Positions 8,964 through 12,742 of a DNA stretch of 12,742 nt are shown here, piece by piece. The notes under the pieces are model-generated. The model was not told the DNA's origin, did no database searches, and saw only the letters and a program-made list of their open reading frames with translations. Source of the stretch: Bordetella parapertussis (GTDB lineage Bacteria > Pseudomonadota > Gammaproteobacteria > Burkholderiales > Burkholderiaceae_C); assembly GCA_943328885.2 (NCBI GenBank), contig CALQBT020000029.1, positions 1-12,742 on the forward strand. Direction: 5' to 3'. Each line of letters begins with the position of its first letter. Positions within the stretch are counted from its first letter, which is position 1. The translations under genes and the position numbers were made by a program.

Positions 8964-10190
8964 ATGTCAGACCGGCCATCCAGTCCTGCGCTTCAGCTCG
9001 ATCTGACCCAGCAAGAGCCCATCCCGCCAGCCGGGGTTGATGCCGCTGTGGCGCTGATGGCCAGCGGCCGCTTGCACCGTTACGGCGAGACCGGTGGCAA
9101 GGCCAGCGAGGTGTCGATGCTCGAGGTCGAGTTCGCGCGCGAACTGGGTGCCCGATACTGTGTCGCGATGAACTCGTGCGGATCGACCTTGTTCGTCGCG
9201 CTCAAGTCCGCGGGCGTCAAGCCCGGTGACGCCGTGATGTCGAACTGCTTCACGCTCGCACCCGTGCCGGGCGCCATCGCCCATGTCGGCGCGCAGCCGG
9301 TCCTGATCGACGTGACCGACGATTACACGATCGATCTGGACGATCTCGACGCGAAGGCGGCCGCCAGCGGCGCACGGACCCTGTTGCTGTCGCACATGCG
9401 GGGCCACATCTGCGACATGGACCGACTCGCCCAGATCTGCGGTCGGCATCAGGTCCAGATCATCGAGGACTGCGCCCACACCATGGGTGCTGGCTGGGCG
9501 GGCAAGCCCACCGGCACCTGGGGACGCGCCGGCTGTTTCAGTCTGCAAAGCTACAAACATGCGAACAGCGGTGAAGGCGGCTTGCTGGTCACCGACGACG
9601 AAGACCTGGCCGCGCAAGCCGTTCTGTATTCCGGCAGTTACATGCTGTATTCGTCGCATCGGGCAGCTCCTTCGCCCGAGGTCTTCGAGCGCTGGAAGTA
9701 CCTGACGCCCAACTTCAGCCTGCGCATGAGCAATCTCGCCGCCGCGATCGCTCGGCCGCAGTTGGGCGCCGTGCTGGCCGACCGGTGCCGACGCTGGAAT
9801 GAGCGTTATGCCTGGCTGGCCGCCGCGCTGGACGATGTGCCGCATCTGCGCTTGCCGCAGCGCCCGGTCGACGAGCAGTATGTGGCGAGTTCGTTCCAGT
9901 TTTCGCTGGTCGATCTGCCGCGCGAGGCCGTCCGTCAGTTCATCGAGGGATGCGCCCTGCAAGGCCTTCACATCAAGTGGTTCGGCGCCGATGAGCCGGC
10001 CGGTTTTACCAGTGTCTGGACCCATTGGCGCTATTTCGGCCAGGCGCAAACCTTGCCGCAAGCCCAGCGAGTGCTGGGTGGCCTGTGTGACCTTCGGCTG
10101 CCCTTGGTTCTGTCCCACCCCGATTGCGAAGCGATGGCCGCTGTGATCCGGGCTTGCCTGTCTTCGGTCGTCGCCCGATGCTGCGCCTGA
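8964..10190 (+). CDS. DegT/DnrJ/EryC1/StrS-type PLP aminotransferase
   Basis: Fold-type I PLP enzyme of 408 residues, typical length for the StrS-like family. Visible motifs are NSCGSTLFVALKSAGVKPGD (70-89, cofactor phosphate site), IIEDCAHTMGA (167-177; D169 contacts the PLP nitrogen), the Schiff-base lysine K198 in SLQSYKHANSGEGGLLVTDD, and NFSLRMSNLAAAI (250-262). These enzymes normally swap a ketone and an amine on a sugar or cyclitol using Glu or Gln. In this catabolic-looking operon it may instead remove the amino group of the imported compound or of an intermediate made by the dehydrogenase. The ATG at 8964 follows the dehydrogenase stop by 16 bp, with GAAGGG seven bases before it. Its last 13 bp overlap the DppB-like gene, so the two are translationally coupled. 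Confidence 0.9.
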   Translation: MSDRPSSPALQLDLTQQEPIPPAGVDAAVALMASGRLHRYGETGGKASEVSMLEVEFARELGARYCVAMNSCGSTLFVALKSAGVKPGDAVMSNCFTLAPVPGAIAHVGAQPVLIDVTDDYTIDLDDLDAKAAASGARTLLLSHMRGHICDMDRLAQICGRHQVQIIEDCAHTMGAGWAGKPTGTWGRAGCFSLQSYKHANSGEGGLLVTDDEDLAAQAVLYSGSYMLYSSHRAAPSPEVFERWKYLTPNFSLRMSNLAAAIARPQLGAVLADRCRRWNERYAWLAAALDDVPHLRLPQRPVDEQYVASSFQFSLVDLPREAVRQFIEGCALQGLHIKWFGADEPAGFTSVWTHWRYFGQAQTLPQAQRVLGGLCDLRLPLVLSHPDCEAMAAVIRACLSSVVARCCA

Positions 10191-11131
10191 TCGTTTCACG
10201 CTTGGTCAGCGCCTTGCCGGTATTGCTGATCGTGAGCCTGATCTCGTTCTTTCTGATGCGCATGGTGCCGGGCGATCCGACGATCGTGATGGGCGGGCTG
10301 CAGTCGACACCGCAAGAGCGTGAGGCGATCCGCCAGGCGCTGGGTCTGGACCAGTCGCTGGCGGTGCAACTCGGGCGCTGGTTCGCCGGCCTGGCCCGAG
10401 GCGATCTCGGCCGCTCGGTGCTGCTGGGCCGCGAAGTCTCGAGCATTGCGGCCGAGCGTTTGCCGGTCACCTTCTCGATTGCGATCTACGCATTCTTTCT
10501 CACGCTGGTGCTGGGCATCATGGCCGGCGTCGTGTCTGCGCTGCGTCAGAACACCTGGGTCGACCAGTTGCTGATGACTGCCGCTGTGGTCGGCGTCTCG
10601 CTGCCGAACTTCTGGCTGGCTTTGATGCTGATCGTGCTGTTTGCGGTCGAGCTCCGCTGGCTGCCCGCCGGCGGCTACGTGCCGTTCACACAGGACGCCT
10701 GGCTTTGGTTTCGCGGTGCCACCTTGCCTGCGCTGTCGCTGGCGCTGCTGCAGATCGGATTGCTGGCGCGAATCACCCGCTCGACCATGCTCGAAGTGCT
10801 GCGGCAGGACTATGTGCGCACTGCAAAAGCCAAAGGCCTGAGCCATTTCAAGGTGGTGGTCAAGCATGCGTTCACCAACACGCTGATCCCCGTGCTGACG
10901 ACGATCGGTCATATTTTCAGCTTGCTGATCGGCGGCTCGATCGTCATCGAGACCGTGTTCTCGATCCCGGGCTTCGGCCTGCTGCTCGGTTCGGCGATCT
11001 TGAGCCGCGACTATCCGGTGATTCAGGGCGGCTTGCTGCTGTTCGCCGCGATGCTGGTGTTGCTCAACATCCTGGTGGACCTGGTCTATGCCAAGCTCGA
11101 TCCGCGGATCCGCTATGACGTCGATCACTGA
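10178..11131 (+). CDS. DppB/OppB-like ABC importer permease
   Basis: Inner-membrane permease of 317 residues, standard for DppB/OppB/NikB. It starts MLRLIVSRLVSALPVLLIVS with the first membrane helix, followed by MVPGDPTIVMGG and the family periplasmic region (ALGLDQSLAVQLGRWFAGLA, then DLGRSVLLGREVSSI). Later segments include VVGVSLPNFWLALMLIVLF, the EAA loop (DYVRTAKAKGLSHFKVVVKH) and IETVFSIPGFGLLL. The ATG at 10178 overlaps the aminotransferase gene by 13 bp, and the gene's end overlaps DppC by 17 bp. The family imports di- and oligopeptides, nickel, opines and other amino compounds, so the operon's substrate is probably a polar amino compound. No binding-protein gene lies between the enzymes and this gene; it may be beyond the right edge or elsewhere. 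Confidence 0.94.
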   Translation: MLRLIVSRLVSALPVLLIVSLISFFLMRMVPGDPTIVMGGLQSTPQEREAIRQALGLDQSLAVQLGRWFAGLARGDLGRSVLLGREVSSIAAERLPVTFSIAIYAFFLTLVLGIMAGVVSALRQNTWVDQLLMTAAVVGVSLPNFWLALMLIVLFAVELRWLPAGGYVPFTQDAWLWFRGATLPALSLALLQIGLLARITRSTMLEVLRQDYVRTAKAKGLSHFKVVVKHAFTNTLIPVLTTIGHIFSLLIGGSIVIETVFSIPGFGLLLGSAILSRDYPVIQGGLLLFAAMLVLLNILVDLVYAKLDPRIRYDVDH

Positions 11132-12017
11132 ACCCCGGGTCCGCGCCGGCAGCGCAGCCGAGCCGGCTCGCCGCTGGTGGCGCAGCAACACCTGGCGGCG
11201 CCTGATGGCACACAGGATGTTCGTCATCGGTGCCTTGCTTTTTGGTCTGATCTTGCTCGCGACGCTGCTCGCGCCGTGGATCGCTTCGGTGGATCCGATG
11301 AAGCTGTCGATGCGCAACCGCTTCAAGCCGCCTGGCGCGCAGTTTTGGTTCGGCACCGACAACCTGGGCCGCGACCTGTTCAGCCGCGTTCTGCATGGCG
11401 GGCAGGTGTCCTTGCTGGTCGGATTCGTGGTGGTGGTGGTCAATGGCATCGTCGGGGTGGGCATTGGCGCTGTTGCCGGGTATTTCCGTCGCTTCGACAA
11501 TGTCTTGATGCGCTGCATGGATGCGGTGATGGCCTTCCCGGCCATCATGCTGGCGCTGGGCATCGCCGCGGCGCTGGGGCCCTCGATGGCCAATGCCATG
11601 ATCGCGCTGGCCATCGTCGCGGTCCCGCGCAATGCCCGGCTGGTCCGCGCGACCTTCCTGGTGATCCGAGAGATGCCTTATGTCGAAGCGGCGGTCGCCG
11701 CGGGGGCCAGGCCCATGCGCATCATCCTGACCCATATCCTGCCGAACTGCATGGCGCCGCTGGTGGTGGCCTTGACCTTCGTGTTCGCCTATGCGGTCTT
11801 GTCCGAGGCGGTGCTCAGTTTTCTCGGGGTCGGTACGCCGCCGCCTGCGCCGAGTTGGGGCGGCATCATCGCTGAGGGCCGCCACTACATGCGCGATGCC
11901 CCGTGGATCGTATTGATCCCAGGCGCTGTGCTCGCGATCACGGTGCTGAGCCTGAACCTGCTGGGAGATGGTCTGCGCGACGTGCTCGATCCCAAGCTGA
12001 AGGTGCAGCAGGCATGA
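11115..12017 (+). CDS. DppC/OppC-like ABC importer permease
   Basis: Inner-membrane permease of 300 residues, the partner of the DppB-like protein. A cytoplasmic N-terminus rich in Arg and Trp ([17 protein letters not shown]) leads into the first helix [40 protein letters not shown] is the DppC hallmark. Later come [29 protein letters not shown], the EAA loop ([19 protein letters not shown]) and [20 protein letters not shown]. Its ATG lies 17 bp inside the end of the DppB gene, and its stop overlaps the ATPase start (ATGA), so the importer subunits are made in step. Confidence 0.94.
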   Translation: MTSITEPRVRAGSAAEPARRWWRSNTWRRLMAHRMFVIGALLFGLILLATLLAPWIASVDPMKLSMRNRFKPPGAQFWFGTDNLGRDLFSRVLHGGQVSLLVGFVVVVVNGIVGVGIGAVAGYFRRFDNVLMRCMDAVMAFPAIMLALGIAAALGPSMANAMIALAIVAVPRNARLVRATFLVIREMPYVEAAVAAGARPMRIILTHILPNCMAPLVVALTFVFAYAVLSEAVLSFLGVGTPPPAPSWGGIIAEGRHYMRDAPWIVLIPGAVLAITVLSLNLLGDGLRDVLDPKLKVQQA

Positions 12018-12742
12018 ACGGCCCTGCTAGCGATCCCGTGCTGTCCGTGCGCAAGCTCGGTGTGTCGTTTCGCACCGACGGCGGCGAGATCCGCGCGGTC
12101 GAGGGGGTGTCATTCGATCTTGCGCGGCGCGAGGTGCTCGGCATTGTCGGCGAGTCTGGCAGCGGCAAGAGCGTCACCGCGCTGGCGATCATGCGTTTGC
12201 TGCCGGAGCCGCCGGCCCGTATCCACAGCGGGCAGGTCTGGTTCGGCGGACGCGATCTGTTGACATTGAGCGAGTCCGCGATGCGCAAAGTGCGGGGCGC
12301 CTCGGTGTCGATGATCTTCCAGGAGCCGATGACCTCGCTGAATCCAGTGTTCACCGTCGGCGACCAGATCATCGAGACGATCACAGCCCATGAGAAGCTG
12401 AGCCGGGCCCAGGCTCGAGTTCGGGCGATCGACCTGTTGGCCAAGGTCGGCATACCGTTGCCGGCCCGGCGTGTCGACGACCATCCGCACGAGATGTCAG
12501 GCGGTCAGCGCCAGCGTGTGATGATCGCGATGGCGCTGGCCTGCAAGCCGCAGGTCTTGCTTGCCGACGAACCGACCACGGCGCTGGACGTGACGATTCA
12601 GGCGCAGATCCTGGAGTTGCTGCGAAGTCTGCAAGCGGAATTCGAGATGTCGGTGGTGATGATCACGCACAACATGGGCGTGATCGCCGACTTCGCCGAC
12701 CGGGTACTGGTGATGTACGCCGGCCAGGTGGTCGAAGAAGCC
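12014..12742 (+). CDS. DppD/OppD-like ABC importer ATPase (truncated by window edge)
   Basis: Cytoplasmic ATPase; 243 residues are present and the C-terminus runs off the right edge. Walker A GESGSGKS (46-53), Q-loop [19 protein letters not shown] (101-119), signature MSGGQRQR (161-168), Walker B VLLADEP (181-187) with catalytic E186, and the switch histidine H219 ([15 protein letters not shown]) are intact. The MTSLNP after the Q-loop is typical of the OppD/DppD branch. The ATG overlaps the DppC stop. In most systems a second ATPase (DppF) and a binding protein follow or precede; neither is inside the window. A fusion of DppD and DppF in one chain is also common and cannot be excluded because the end is missing. 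Confidence 0.94.
   Translation, partial: MNGPASDPVLSVRKLGVSFRTDGGEIRAVEGVSFDLARREVLGIVGESGSGKSVTALAIMRLLPEPPARIHSGQVWFGGRDLLTLSESAMRKVRGASVSMIFQEPMTSLNPVFTVGDQIIETITAHEKLSRAQARVRAIDLLAKVGIPLPARRVDDHPHEMSGGQRQRVMIAMALACKPQVLLADEPTTALDVTIQAQILELLRSLQAEFEMSVVMITHNMGVIADFADRVLVMYAGQVVEEA

Noticed and set aside
8967..10199. Minus-strand ORF (410 codons) opposite the aminotransferase gene
   Set aside because: It mirrors the aminotransferase almost exactly and shows only shadow composition, while the plus strand has the PLP lysine and other family motifs.
10196..11632. Long minus-strand ORF (478 codons) opposite the DppB and DppC genes
   Set aside because: Composition is a GC-rich antisense shadow (His, Gln, Arg, Asp rich), it matches no family, and the plus strand has unmistakable permease motifs.

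Overview
The window looks like GC-rich proteobacterial chromosome, most likely Burkholderiales/Comamonadaceae-like (Betaproteobacteria). This is inferred from the strong G/C bias at third codon positions, the tightly overlapping operons, and a Ser/Thr kinase of the 'ALKEYMP...HRDIAPDN' type common in that order. No rRNA, tRNA, insertion sequence, CRISPR array or phage gene was seen.

Layout. (1) 1-826, minus: the N-terminal 275 residues of a Hanks-type Ser/Thr protein kinase, cut by the left edge. (2) 827-1120: non-coding, or at least without a convincing gene. (3) 1121-5757, minus: a compact operon in the order substrate-binding protein (TTG start), ATPase, permease 1, permease 2, APH/choline-kinase-fold phosphotransferase, and possibly a 54-residue ORF. 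The first four encode a NitT/TauT (SsuABC/TauABC-like) importer with two different permease subunits. (4) 5758-5958: a 201-bp gap with a perfect 16-bp palindrome and an imperfect 18-bp palindrome. (5) 5959-7458, minus: a MocR/GabR-type regulator (GntR winged helix fused to a PLP aminotransferase fold). (6) 7459-7627: divergent control region with a 10-bp direct repeat (TCTGGMCTTA) that overlaps a plausible promoter. (7) 7628-12742, plus: HisD/HpsN-family dehydrogenase, DegT/DnrJ/EryC1/StrS-type PLP aminotransferase, then DppB-, DppC- and DppD-like subunits of a peptide/opine/nickel-type importer, with DppD cut by the right edge.

How the parts may work together. A single MocR regulator sits between two import operons. 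Its presumed operator, CTGGACTTAA plus a degenerate copy 23 bp away, matches the repeat I recall being reported for the taurine regulator TauR. The dehydrogenase begins with the VEYLKKA signature I associate with HpsN (sulfopropanediol dehydrogenase) and keeps all the zinc-site residues of HisD. I therefore infer a catabolic locus for an imported hydroxylated, probably aminated small molecule, perhaps a C2/C3 sulfonate or an amino alcohol. Import would be by the Dpp-like transporter, with alcohol oxidation by the HisD homologue and amino-group removal or transfer by the StrS-like enzyme. No sulfo-lyase or other desulfonating enzyme lies inside the window, so the substrate is unproven. The combination of HpsN-like dehydrogenase, StrS-type aminotransferase, Dpp-type importer and TauR-like regulator, with an ACAD10-type kinase in the neighbouring NitT/TauT operon, is the most interesting feature here.
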